Shown: positions 1 to 5,962 of the stretch, in pieces
Layout of the letters: each line of letters starts with the position of its first letter
How positions within the stretch are numbered: the stretch's first letter is position 1
From: Bacillota bacterium
GTDB taxonomy: Bacteria; Bacillota; Clostridia; Clostridiales; Clostridiaceae
NCBI GenBank assembly: GCA_030706065.1
Contig: JAUZPH010000147.1
Location: 1-8,234 of the forward strand
Reading direction: 5' to 3'
DNA length: 8,234 nt
Translations under genes and position numbers: made by a program
The notes under the pieces: generated by a model
Told to the model about the DNA's origin: nothing
Database searches by the model: none
Seen by the model: only the letters and a program-made list of their open reading frames with translations

Positions 1-391
1 GAAGTTTATTTATATTCGATCTAGAGGACTTTTCGTAGTGAATAATGAACATTATCGATAATACGAAAGCTATTGCTCCACCTGCAATCTCCAGACCTAT
101 AGCTTGTACATTTATTGCGTTGGAAACAGCAATACCTATCTCAGAACCTACAAATATAGCTAGGAGAGGCAGAATATAGACTATAAAAGCAGCCTTCAGC
201 ATGCTTTCCTGCCTCTGTTCAAAAACCACCTTGTCACCTTTTTGTGCACCAAACCTGTTATTCACCTCTAAAACCATAGCCTTGTTTCCGGGACATGAGC
301 CACAGTTTTCACAATCGCCGTGTCTTGCGACTTTTACCTTGGCGACAGAGTCATTGAGTTCTATTACTATTCCTTCTTGTTCCTTATTCAA
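1..391 (-). CDS. SoxR-reducing system / RseC-MucC family membrane protein, 3' end cut by window edge
   Basis: 130 codons are visible with no stop before the window edge; the family is usually about 130-160 residues, so little is missing. The start is a TTG at 389-391. An in-frame TGA lies two codons upstream, so no earlier start is possible, and a GAGGG Shine-Dalgarno sits just before it. The N-terminal part (about 1-65) is a small soluble domain with a cysteine cluster C27-x2-C30-x2-C33 (HGDCENCGSCPG). Two membrane helices follow at about 66-89 and 98-117, then a short basic tail. This order matches RseC/MucC proteins, which in Proteobacteria act on the sigma-E/anti-sigma system or help reduce SoxR. 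In Clostridia the role is not established; relatives are often found near Rnf electron-transport genes, but the downstream neighbour is outside the window. Family assignment is fairly sure, function is not. Confidence 0.82.
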   Translation of the reverse strand, partial: MNKEQEGIVIELNDSVAKVKVARHGDCENCGSCPGNKAMVLEVNNRFGAQKGDKVVFEQRQESMLKAAFIVYILPLLAIFVGSEIGIAVSNAINVQAIGLEIAGGAIAFVLSIMFIIHYEKSSRSNINKL

Positions 392-441
392 AACTCATCC
401 CTCGCTTTTTTATGTTAATTTTTACATAATACGACATGATT

Positions 442-470
442 ATTATAATCCTACTCTAGATTTTTTTCAA
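442..470 (-). promoter_or_regulatory. Sigma-A-type promoter of the RseC-family gene
   Basis: Read on the minus strand, TTGAAA (465-470) and TATAAT (442-447) are separated by exactly 17 bp. Transcription would begin near 435, giving a leader of about 44 nt before the TTG start at 391. Spacing and match to consensus are very good for a low-GC Gram-positive. Confidence 0.7.
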
Positions 471-532
471 ATTTGTATTTTTTTTAACACAAATTATCAC
501 AACCAAAGGGCCTCTGTTGAGTACATTTTAAA

Positions 533-587
533 CTGTAGTATAACAAGAATAATTATTATTAACCAAGTATTATCTGTATTATAACAA
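533..587 (-). promoter_or_regulatory. Two direct repeats, each an extended -10 type element
   Basis: CTGTAGTATAACAA (533-546) and CTGTATTATAACAA (574-587) differ by one base and start 41 bp apart, about four helical turns. On the minus strand they read TTGTTATACTACAG and TTGTTATAATACAG, so each contains a TGT-TATAmT extended -10 box. TTGTAT lies 16 bp upstream of the distal box and TTGGTT lies 18 bp upstream of the proximal one. They may be additional upstream promoters for the RseC-family gene or paired binding sites for a regulator. Confidence 0.35.
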
Positions 588-750
588 AACTTCCAATCTA
601 TACAACACTGATTGAACCGGAACTGTCTAGCTATTTTTTCTTTCAGACTGTCCTTTATAAATCCAGTTGTATGAGGGTCTCAACGCTCCTTGTGCTGATT
701 TTTTCATCTCTTCCCGATGTAAATACCTCCCTCCATGCAATATATATGAA

Positions 751-795
751 GAAAAGGAGAACCCTTGTTAATTATATAACAAATAGGATTCTCCT
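751..795 (-). terminator. Candidate terminator for the Ca2+/H+ antiporter gene
   Basis: A long imperfect hairpin: AGGAGAA (755-761) pairs with TTCTCCT (789-795), CC (762-763) with GG (786-787), and TTGTTA (765-770) with TAACAA (777-782), around a 6-nt loop. On the minus strand the stem is followed by TTTTCTTC, a modest U-tract. It lies about 160 nt beyond the stop of the antiporter gene, which is far for a simple terminator. The stem is AT-rich, so strength is uncertain. Confidence 0.4.
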
Positions 796-957
796 AAGAT
801 ATGTTTGTTGTAATATACAGCTATTTTTGAACACTTTGTTAAAATATAATCATTGAAACCTTTACATATACATTTTATGTAAATTTATGTGTTTTTTTGT
901 ATTAATTTTTTTAAAATTTTTTTTAATTTTTCTTCAAACGATCCAGTTTCCCTCTGA

Positions 958-2007
958 CTAAAGAATAAGGAAGGATACTGCAATTATAAGATAGACCGCC
1001 AGCAGTTGAACTCCCTCGAGCCAGTTTGATTCACCATCACTTGCAACCCTGTTAGCAATAAATACTGAAACAATAAGGGCAATGAGCTCAAATTCGTTAA
1101 AAATAATACTCATCGGTTTAAACAACAGACTTATGAATATGAGCACCGGAGCAACAAATAGTATTATCTGAAGGCTTGATCCTATTGCTATTTCTATGGC
1201 CACATTCATCTGGTTTTTGAGGGCCATCATAACTGCCGTACTATGTTCAGCAGCATTGCCGATTATAGGGATTAGAATTATTCCAACGAAAAATTCACTT
1301 AGTCCAAGATTTTCCGTCATAGGTTCTACAACTCCCACCAGGAACTCACTTTCAAAGGCTATTATCACTGTTGCTGCGATTAAAACAAAGATTGCCTTTT
1401 TCAGAGACCATTTTGCCTCTCCCGGCAAATCATCCTCGTGTTCCACGGAATATATATCCTTATGGGTATAGAATGAAAAGTACAAGCTTAGGATATAAAT
1501 AGCGAACATTATTATTGCCACAGCAATACTGAGGTTTTCATAGGTTGTATTTAAAAGCTCCGTTTTTATTGTATGTGTAAATATTGCCGGTACACTTAAG
1601 CCTATGACTGCAAAAATCAGCATACTGGAACTTACTTCAACAACCTTCCTGCTGAATTTTTGAGTCTTGTGGTTTAGCCCTCCAAAGAACATACTGGCTC
1701 CCAGCACCAGGAGTATATTCCCTATTACTGAGCCTGCTATGGATGCCTTTACTACATCGAAAAGCCCCTGCTTAAGAGCAAAAAAAGATATGATTAGCTC
1801 TGTGGCATTACCAAAGGTTGCATTTAAAAAACCTCCGACCTTTGGCCCCGTGTAGAAAGAAAGTTCTTCCGTAGCCTCTCCCATAAGCCCTGCCAGCGGC
1901 ACTATGGCAAGGGCCGACAGCAGAAACATCAGTGTCGGTGATATATGTACTAATTCTCCTACTATACTAATCGGAACAAAAATCAGCAAGTAATTTAATA
2001 TTTTCAT
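958..2007 (-). CDS. cax: Calcium/proton antiporter (CaCA superfamily, CAX family)
   Basis: A 349-residue integral membrane protein predicted to expel Ca2+ across the cytoplasmic membrane in exchange for protons. The two diagnostic CAX repeats are present: GNATELIISFFAL at about 66-78 and GNAAEHSTAVMMA at about 250-262, whose Glu (E70, E254) and Asn residues form the ion site in the family. About eleven hydrophobic helices are arranged as two halves, joined by a polar acidic stretch near 183-200 (EHEDD), as in YfkE-type antiporters. Length is normal. The ATG start has a GGGGG Shine-Dalgarno 6 nt upstream. The gene is divergent from the AEC transporter and appears monocistronic. I see no riboswitch in its leader of roughly 87 nt. 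Specificity for Ca2+ rather than other divalent ions is inferred from the family. Confidence 0.93.
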   Translation of the reverse strand: MKILNYLLIFVPISIVGELVHISPTLMFLLSALAIVPLAGLMGEATEELSFYTGPKVGGFLNATFGNATELIISFFALKQGLFDVVKASIAGSVIGNILLVLGASMFFGGLNHKTQKFSRKVVEVSSSMLIFAVIGLSVPAIFTHTIKTELLNTTYENLSIAVAIIMFAIYILSLYFSFYTHKDIYSVEHEDDLPGEAKWSLKKAIFVLIAATVIIAFESEFLVGVVEPMTENLGLSEFFVGIILIPIIGNAAEHSTAVMMALKNQMNVAIEIAIGSSLQIILFVAPVLIFISLLFKPMSIIFNEFELIALIVSVFIANRVASDGESNWLEGVQLLAVYLIIAVSFLIL

Positions 2008-2100
2008 GGATTACCCCCAAAAATTAGTTTTTATTAGCATTTACATAGAAAAGTAATTCTAAAATTAGATATCTACATATTATGCCATCCTCTAATTCAA

Positions 2101-2129
2101 ATAATACAATAATATACAGGTAATCTCAA
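2101..2129 (-). promoter_or_regulatory. Promoter of the Ca2+/H+ antiporter gene
   Basis: On the minus strand TTGAGA (2124-2129) is followed after 17 bp by TATTAT (2101-2106). The predicted start near 2094 gives a leader of about 87 nt. It sits in the divergent 263-bp region shared with the AEC transporter gene. Confidence 0.55.
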
Positions 2130-2190
2130 GCAACTGTTTTTAAATATAAGTTGAATGTGCAGTAGGCCTTTCGAATAATAAATCTTACCT

Positions 2191-2225
2191 CTGCTATTGC
2201 TAGCAGGTGAAATGTTCTATATATT
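2191..2225 (+). promoter_or_regulatory. Candidate promoter and overlapping palindrome before the AEC transporter gene
   Basis: TTGCTA (2197-2202) and TATATT (2220-2225) are 17 bp apart; a start near 2232 would give a leader of about 40 nt. The -35 box lies inside the inverted repeat CTGCTA-TTGC-TAGCAG (2191-2206), which could be an operator for a repressor. An equally scoring alternative promoter is TTGAAT (2151-2156) with AATAAT (2174-2179), also 17 bp apart; in that case the palindrome would be a small leader hairpin. Confidence 0.4.
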
Positions 2226-2273
2226 TATTATAGGCAGCTCTGAAATTCATGCTTTCAAACAAAGGAGATTATG

Positions 2274-3236
2274 ATGAGCATTTTTCTACACATTTTGGAA
2301 TTTAATATATTACCTATATTCATATTGATATTTCTGGGTTACATTTTAAGCCGGAAATTCGATTTAAATATAAATACTCTGAGCAAGTTAAACTTTTATA
2401 TCTTTGTCCCAAGCTTTATATTCGTAAATTTATATACCGCGGACCTGCATATGGATATGCTGAAGGTGTTTCTCTGTGCTGCACTTCTACTTGCAGTATA
2501 CAACTTCACAGGTACGATTGTGGCCAAATTACGAGGATATAATGCCAGCCTTGCCAATGGCTTTAAAAATTCCATTATGTTTAATAATTCGGGCAATATC
2601 GGCTTATCCCTCATCACCTTGATATTCAGCAGCGCTCCTTTTGTAGTCAATGGGAAGACCCCATACCTGGATACGGCAATTTCTGCACAGATAATGATTC
2701 TTGCCCTTCAGAATATTTCCACCAACACCCTCGGCTTCTACAATCTGGCGCGGGCCAACACAAGCCTAAAAGCCTGTATGAGAAAGATCTTCTCGATGCC
2801 TACGATATATGCCGTACCGCTTTCTCTCATTTTAAGATTGGTACCCTTTGACCTTTCCACCGCTCCCGGCTGGCCGGCAATGGTGTATATAAAGAATGGG
2901 CTGGTACCTGTAGCACTGCTGACCCTCGGTGTTCAGCTTGCGAAAACCAGCTTTGACTGGAGCAACAAGGAAGTGTATCTTTCCGTATTCATACGATTGA
3001 TAGCCGGCCCTGTGATTGCAGTGTTGTTCATATATATCTTCGGCTTTACCGGAGTTGTGGCCCAGACAGTACTAATTGCCTATTCAGTCCCCACTGCGGT
3101 CAACACTGCACTTATTGCAGTAGAGTGCGGCAGCTGCCAGGACTTTGCCGCCCAGGCGGTTATGCTTTCGACACTGCTAAGCACCTTTACCCTTACCTTT
3201 GCTATATATGCTGCCAGAATAATTTTCCCTGTTTAA
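2274..3236 (+). CDS. AEC-family (auxin efflux carrier-like) transporter
   Basis: About 320 residues with ten hydrophobic helices in two blocks of five (roughly 10-160 and 172-318, numbering from the ATG at 2271). Family signatures are the first-helix LPIFILIFLGYILSR, KLNFYIFVPSFIF, the NNSGNIGLSL motif near 105-114 in the broken helix 4, and YIKNGLVPVALLTLGVQLA near 206-224. AEC proteins in bacteria export or import small organic anions such as malate or malonate; the substrate here cannot be told. ATGATG offers two starts, at 2271 and 2274. The AAAGGAG at 2261-2267 ends 3 nt before the first and 6 nt before the second, so the second is preferred. Monocistronic, ending before a shared terminator. 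No nearby regulator or metabolic gene hints at the substrate. Confidence 0.88.
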   Translation: MSIFLHILEFNILPIFILIFLGYILSRKFDLNINTLSKLNFYIFVPSFIFVNLYTADLHMDMLKVFLCAALLLAVYNFTGTIVAKLRGYNASLANGFKNSIMFNNSGNIGLSLITLIFSSAPFVVNGKTPYLDTAISAQIMILALQNISTNTLGFYNLARANTSLKACMRKIFSMPTIYAVPLSLILRLVPFDLSTAPGWPAMVYIKNGLVPVALLTLGVQLAKTSFDWSNKEVYLSVFIRLIAGPVIAVLFIYIFGFTGVVAQTVLIAYSVPTAVNTALIAVECGSCQDFAAQAVMLSTLLSTFTLTFAIYAARIIFPV

Positions 3237-3285
3237 TCCTCCGGATACATCTGAGACAGTAGGAACATATCAGAAGAAGATAGAT

Positions 3286-3315
3286 AAAGCCCGGGATATT
3301 GTTCTCCCGGGCTTT
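3286..3315. terminator. Bidirectional terminator between AEC gene and folate operon
   Basis: A perfect 11-bp stem, AAAGCCCGGGA (3286-3296) with TCCCGGGCTTT (3305-3315), and an 8-nt loop. The A-rich 5' and T-rich 3' ends of the stem make it work from either side, although the free T-run beyond it is short. It lies 49 bp after the AEC stop and begins 2 bp beyond the stop of the folB-folK gene, so it serves both convergent units. Confidence 0.78.
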
Positions 3316-3317
3316 AG

Positions 3318-4142
3318 TTACAGGGTCTGAATCCTTGAAACCTCCTCTTGAAGTTCCATTATTCTCTTATTAAGTACAGGATGCATAACGTATGGTGCTA
3401 TTTCACTCAGGGGTTTTAATACAAACAGCCTCTCGTGCATTCTCGGATGAGGAACAACTATCTCCTCTGAAGATGTAATAATATCGTCATACAGCAGAAC
3501 ATCCAAATCAATGGTCCTAGGGCCCCACTTTATGAGTCTCTCCCTCTTCAGCTCCTTTTCAGTATGGAGCAAAAAACGGATAAACTCTTCCGGAGTATAC
3601 AGTGTCTTCAATTCTGCAGCACAATTCAAAAAATCATCCTGTTCGGTGAAGCCCACAGGCTTTGTAGAATACTTGTTCGAAACCTTAACTACCCTGCAGA
3701 AGCCGCTGTTCAAGCGCTCCAGCGCCTGATTCAGATTGCCTTCCTTATCTCCCAGGTTGGAGCCCAGGCCTATATACGCCCTGTGCCAGCCTCTTTCAAT
3801 CTCTACTGCGGCATAATCCAGAGGCTTCCCAATGGGAGCCCAGGGCTTTTTTAGTAGTATCTTAACATTTTCCACTCTTTCATAGTTGAGCAGAATATAA
3901 TTTGCCAGTTCTTCTGCACCCTTTTCGATGAGGTGGTATTTCTGTTTTGTAAATTCCCTTTCGAGGTTATGGCACAATTCAGCGTAATTGACTGTTCGAT
4001 TCAAGTCATCTGTCTGGCCTGCCTCCCTGAGGTTAAGCCCCAATTCAACTGAGATTAAGAACCTCTGTCCCATATTCTTTTCTTCCTGATTTACCCCGTG
4101 AAAGGCATAGACCTCAAGATCTTTTATATACATCTTATCCAT
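3318..4142 (-). CDS. folBK: Bifunctional dihydroneopterin aldolase / 6-hydroxymethyl-dihydropterin pyrophosphokinase
   Basis: A 274-residue fusion carrying two successive steps of folate synthesis. Residues 1-118 are FolB, which cleaves 7,8-dihydroneopterin to 6-hydroxymethyl-dihydropterin. Against the S. aureus enzyme as I remember it, E21, Y53, E73 and K99 correspond to E22, Y54, E74 and K100, and the FHG motif is present. Residues 120-274 are FolK, which transfers pyrophosphate from ATP; it shows GLGSNLGD (125-132), GPRTIDLDVLLYDD with the two Mg2+-binding Asp, and VPHPRMHERLF. Both halves look complete, so both activities are expected. The ATG follows a weak GGGTG; an in-frame ATG at codon 4 is a less likely start. 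The gene lies 21 nt downstream of folP and is the last of the operon, ending at the terminator. Confidence 0.95.
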   Translation of the reverse strand: MDKMYIKDLEVYAFHGVNQEEKNMGQRFLISVELGLNLREAGQTDDLNRTVNYAELCHNLEREFTKQKYHLIEKGAEELANYILLNYERVENVKILLKKPWAPIGKPLDYAAVEIERGWHRAYIGLGSNLGDKEGNLNQALERLNSGFCRVVKVSNKYSTKPVGFTEQDDFLNCAAELKTLYTPEEFIRFLLHTEKELKRERLIKWGPRTIDLDVLLYDDIITSSEEIVVPHPRMHERLFVLKPLSEIAPYVMHPVLNKRIMELQEEVSRIQTL

Positions 4143-4163
4143 GTAATCACCCGCTTTGTAATT

Positions 4164-4982
4164 TTATCTTCTTACTATCACATCTGTCATAACTGCAGCA
4201 CGTTTGTTTTCTTTGATATCATGAACCCTCACAAAATCACATTTCTTCATTATTCCAATTACGGTAGTCGCAACAGTTCCTTCCACCCTCTCTTCAGGAG
4301 GCAGATTCAGCGCATTACCGATCATGGACTTCCTTGAGGTTCCAAGGAGTACCGGATAGCCGAGGGAATATATGAGCTCCAGCCGGTTCATCACTGTCAG
4401 ATTTTCCTCATAGCTCTTCGCAAAGCCGATGCCCGGGTCCAGAATTATCCTATCTTCCTTCACCCCTGCCCTTAAAGCTATATTTATACTTTCTTCAAGA
4501 TCCCTGAGTATATCTGCCATTAGATCTTTATAGTCATTCTTTTCCCTGTTGTGCATCAGGCAGCACGCAGCACCGAATCCGGCAGCCACCTCAGCAATCC
4601 CGGGTTCTTTCTTAAAGCCCCATACATCATTTATCAGCGCTGCCCCTTCAATGACCGCCGCCTCTGCCACCTTTGCCTTATATGTATCGATGGATATAGG
4701 TACTTCTATTTCTTTTTTCAAAGCCCTGATGACAGGAATTACCCTGTCAAGTTCCTCCTTTTCACCTACCGGGGTATGATTCGGCCTTGTGGACTCTCCG
4801 CCTATATCAATAATATCCGCTCCCTGGGCTATCATTTCCTTTGCATGAAGCACAGCCTTGTTTATATCGATATACCTTCCTCCATCTGAAAAGGAGTCCG
4901 GAGTAATATTCAGGATCCCCATTATATAGGTCCGCTTTCCCAATTCAAACATCCTGTTTCCTATTTCAATATACCTCTTCAT
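4164..4982 (-). CDS. folP: Dihydropteroate synthase
   Basis: A 272-residue TIM-barrel enzyme joining 6-hydroxymethyl-dihydropterin pyrophosphate to p-aminobenzoate; it is the target of sulfonamides. All family motifs are intact: MGILNITPDSFSDGG (21-35), GGESTRP (61-67), SIDTYKA with D99, INDVWGF (117-123), DPGIGFAKS (182-190), GTSRKSMIG (214-222) and RVHD (252-255). Length is typical. The ATG has a GGAG 8 nt upstream. It lies 23 nt after the HD-domain gene and 21 nt before folBK, so the three are very probably co-transcribed, and the products of folBK feed directly into this reaction. I see no resistance-type insertion in the pterin or pABA loops. Confidence 0.97.
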   Translation of the reverse strand: MKRYIEIGNRMFELGKRTYIMGILNITPDSFSDGGRYIDINKAVLHAKEMIAQGADIIDIGGESTRPNHTPVGEKEELDRVIPVIRALKKEIEVPISIDTYKAKVAEAAVIEGAALINDVWGFKKEPGIAEVAAGFGAACCLMHNREKNDYKDLMADILRDLEESINIALRAGVKEDRIILDPGIGFAKSYEENLTVMNRLELIYSLGYPVLLGTSRKSMIGNALNLPPEERVEGTVATTVIGIMKKCDFVRVHDIKENKRAAVMTDVIVRR

Positions 4983-5005
4983 AACATCTTCTCCATCTTA
5001 ATGTT

Positions 5006-5497
5006 TTAATATTTTATTCTGCTATTCCTCTTCTCCTCGGCCCAATTGCACCTTGAAGCTGCATGGCATTCGAAGCAGTTCCTTGATTGCTTGTCGGCAT
5101 AATATAGGATTTCTTCCAGCCTGCCCTGCTCATCACAGCTTTTTCTGTGGCCTATTACAGCACCCACTATTTCATGAATTTCAGCTTCACTAAAACCTGA
5201 CTGCTTAAGAATCTCCGGAGAAAGCTCAGCACTGGCAGTTTCATGAGACATATTCTCCTCGTACTGCTTCCATCTTCCGATATCATGGAGCAGCGCTGCA
5301 GCATAAATCATATCCTTTTTTATATTAAAACCTCTTTCAAGATTTATTATATATGCAATCCTGGCAGCCGCCAGAAAATGTTCCATATCATGATGACAGA
5401 ACTCCCTGTGCTCCTCATGCCTTGCAATCTTTTGAAGATACTCTTTATATAATCCGTTAGACAGTATTGAATTTATTCTATCTCTTCCCTCAATCAT
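5006..5497 (-). CDS. HD-domain phosphohydrolase-like protein of the folate operon
   Basis: 163 residues from the ATG at 5495-5497, which has AGAGGA 8 nt upstream. The frame stays open to a TTG at 5587 (193 residues), but there the AGGAG is only 4 nt away and the extra 30 residues, rich in Gly, Glu and Asn, look unlike the family, so I prefer the shorter form. HD metal-binding residues are visible: HHDMEH (35-40), LLHDIGRW (70-77), H117 in VIGHRKS and D135 in YYADK. A conserved-looking C-terminal segment holds CFECHAASRCNW with cysteines at 141, 144 and 150. HD proteins hydrolyse phosphate esters of nucleotides and related compounds; the substrate is unknown. As first gene of the folP-folBK operon it may act on a pterin phosphate, which is inference only. 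Confidence 0.82.
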   Translation of the reverse strand: MIEGRDRINSILSNGLYKEYLQKIARHEEHREFCHHDMEHFLAAARIAYIINLERGFNIKKDMIYAAALLHDIGRWKQYEENMSHETASAELSPEILKQSGFSEAEIHEIVGAVIGHRKSCDEQGRLEEILYYADKQSRNCFECHAASRCNWAEEKRNSRIKY

Positions 5498-5598
5498 GGT
5501 TTCTTTCCTCTCTGAACCCGCATAAGCAGCCCTGTTTTTCTCCAGGTTCTCCCCCTGCCCCGGCCCGTTTCCAAAACTCTGCAGCAATGTTCTCCTGC

Positions 5599-5753
5599 TT
5601 CTAAAGATGCGGAAATTTAAACCTTTAGAATTCGCCTGAGAAAATATCGAATCTTCACCGATTTTTCCGGATGTAAAATTTCAACGAATTAGAACTCAAT
5701 TTTGAAGAAATTTTACATCCTGGATAAATTAAAATATAAATTTCCGCATCTAT
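5599..5753. repeat. Nested inverted repeats in the folate-operon leader
   Basis: The outer pair, AGATGCGGAAATTTA (5605-5619) and TAAATTTCCGCATCT (5737-5751), is a perfect 15-bp match. The inner pair, GGATGTAAAATTTC (5669-5682) and GAAATTTTACATCC (5707-5720), is a perfect 14-bp match. A third small hairpin (5641-5649 with 5659-5666, one bulge) sits between inner and outer arms, so the minus-strand RNA could form a three-way junction. The outer and inner arms resemble each other (GATG, two or three bases, AAATTT). TTCTAAAG (5599-5606) and CTTTAGAA (5623-5630) could form a competing hairpin. The element lies between the likely operon promoter and the HD gene. It matches no riboswitch I recognise and has no terminal U-run. 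It may be a structured leader or a small MITE-like element. Confidence 0.65.
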
Positions 5754-5780
5754 ATTTACGGAAGCATTTTATAATCTATA

Positions 5781-5789
5781 ATTATAACA
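5781..5789 (-). promoter_or_regulatory. Candidate extended -10 promoter of the folate operon
   Basis: On the minus strand the sequence reads TGTTATAAT, a perfect extended -10 box (TATAAT at 5781-5786). No good -35 box lies 16-18 bp upstream. Transcription starting near 5774 would place the whole nested-repeat element in the 5' leader of the HD-folP-folBK mRNA. Confidence 0.4.
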
Positions 5790-5878
5790 AAGAATTTTCA
5801 TTATTAACAGTAAAATGAGAATGAAATTTGGTATTTGGATTGCTTCTCAATTTCAGATGAATTGGATAACCATTTGAT

Positions 5879-5912
5879 AATTAATGTCATTAATTTACAT
5901 AATTGACATTAA
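5879..5912 (+). promoter_or_regulatory. Palindromic operator-like site overlapping the -35 box of the CDF gene
   Basis: Two overlapping symmetries are visible. AATTAATG-T-CATTAATT (5879-5895) is a perfect 17-nt palindrome. TTAATGTCA (5881-5889) and TGACATTAA (5904-5912) form a perfect 9-bp inverted repeat that covers the -35 hexamer. A dimeric regulator bound here would block or modulate RNA polymerase. A metal-responsive repressor is the natural guess for an efflux gene, but the sequence does not match an operator I can name. Confidence 0.5.
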
Positions 5913-5931
5913 CCCATCAAGGCTGTATAAT
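5903..5931 (+). promoter_or_regulatory. Consensus sigma-A promoter of the CDF efflux gene
   Basis: TTGACA (5903-5908) and TATAAT (5926-5931) match the consensus in all twelve positions with a 17-bp spacer. The start would be the A near 5938, giving a leader of about 25 nt that contains the GGGGGT ribosome binding site at 5951-5956. Confidence 0.85.
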
Positions 5932-5962
5932 GGCTTTATATCATTTTTTCGGGGGTATTAAT

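Larger units (their letters stand above)
392..957. other. 566-bp AT-rich intergenic region, no convincing gene
   Basis: Both flanking genes read leftward, so this is the 3' side of the Ca2+/H+ antiporter gene and the 5' side of the RseC-family gene. Apart from the promoter, the direct repeats and the hairpin listed separately, I see only homopolymer-rich sequence; 880-940 is dominated by T-runs. Open frames at 201-584 and 671-856 (plus), and a 26-codon minus-strand frame at 627-707, lack properly spaced ribosome binding sites and have no recognisable protein features. The gap is long for this gene-dense window, so an unrecognised small RNA cannot be excluded. Confidence 0.5.

Noticed and set aside
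201..584. 127-codon plus-strand open frame
   Set aside because: Its first half is antisense to the RseC-family gene and the remainder crosses that gene's promoter; no ribosome binding site and no recognisable protein features.
627..707. 26-codon minus-strand frame (MKKSAQGALRPS...)
   Set aside because: GGGAAGAG is too close to the ATG and the strong GGAGGGAGG is 18 nt away; no family resemblance and very short.
671..856. 61-codon plus-strand open frame
   Set aside because: Lies in AT-rich intergenic DNA, runs through the hairpin at 755-795, and has no Shine-Dalgarno.
2008..2100. Manganese (yybP-ykoY) or other riboswitch in the leader of the Ca2+/H+ antiporter gene
   Set aside because: The leader is under 100 nt and shows none of the conserved loops I know for that class.
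3564..3854. Plus-strand frames opposite folBK and folP (also 3511-3729, 4551-4889)
   Set aside because: They lie entirely antisense to genes with complete catalytic motifs and have no independent support.
5498..5587. N-terminal extension of the HD protein from a TTG start
   Set aside because: Frame is open, but the AGGAG is only 4 nt from the TTG, the added residues look low-complexity, and the internal ATG has a well-spaced AGAGGA. Kept as an alternative rather than the main call.
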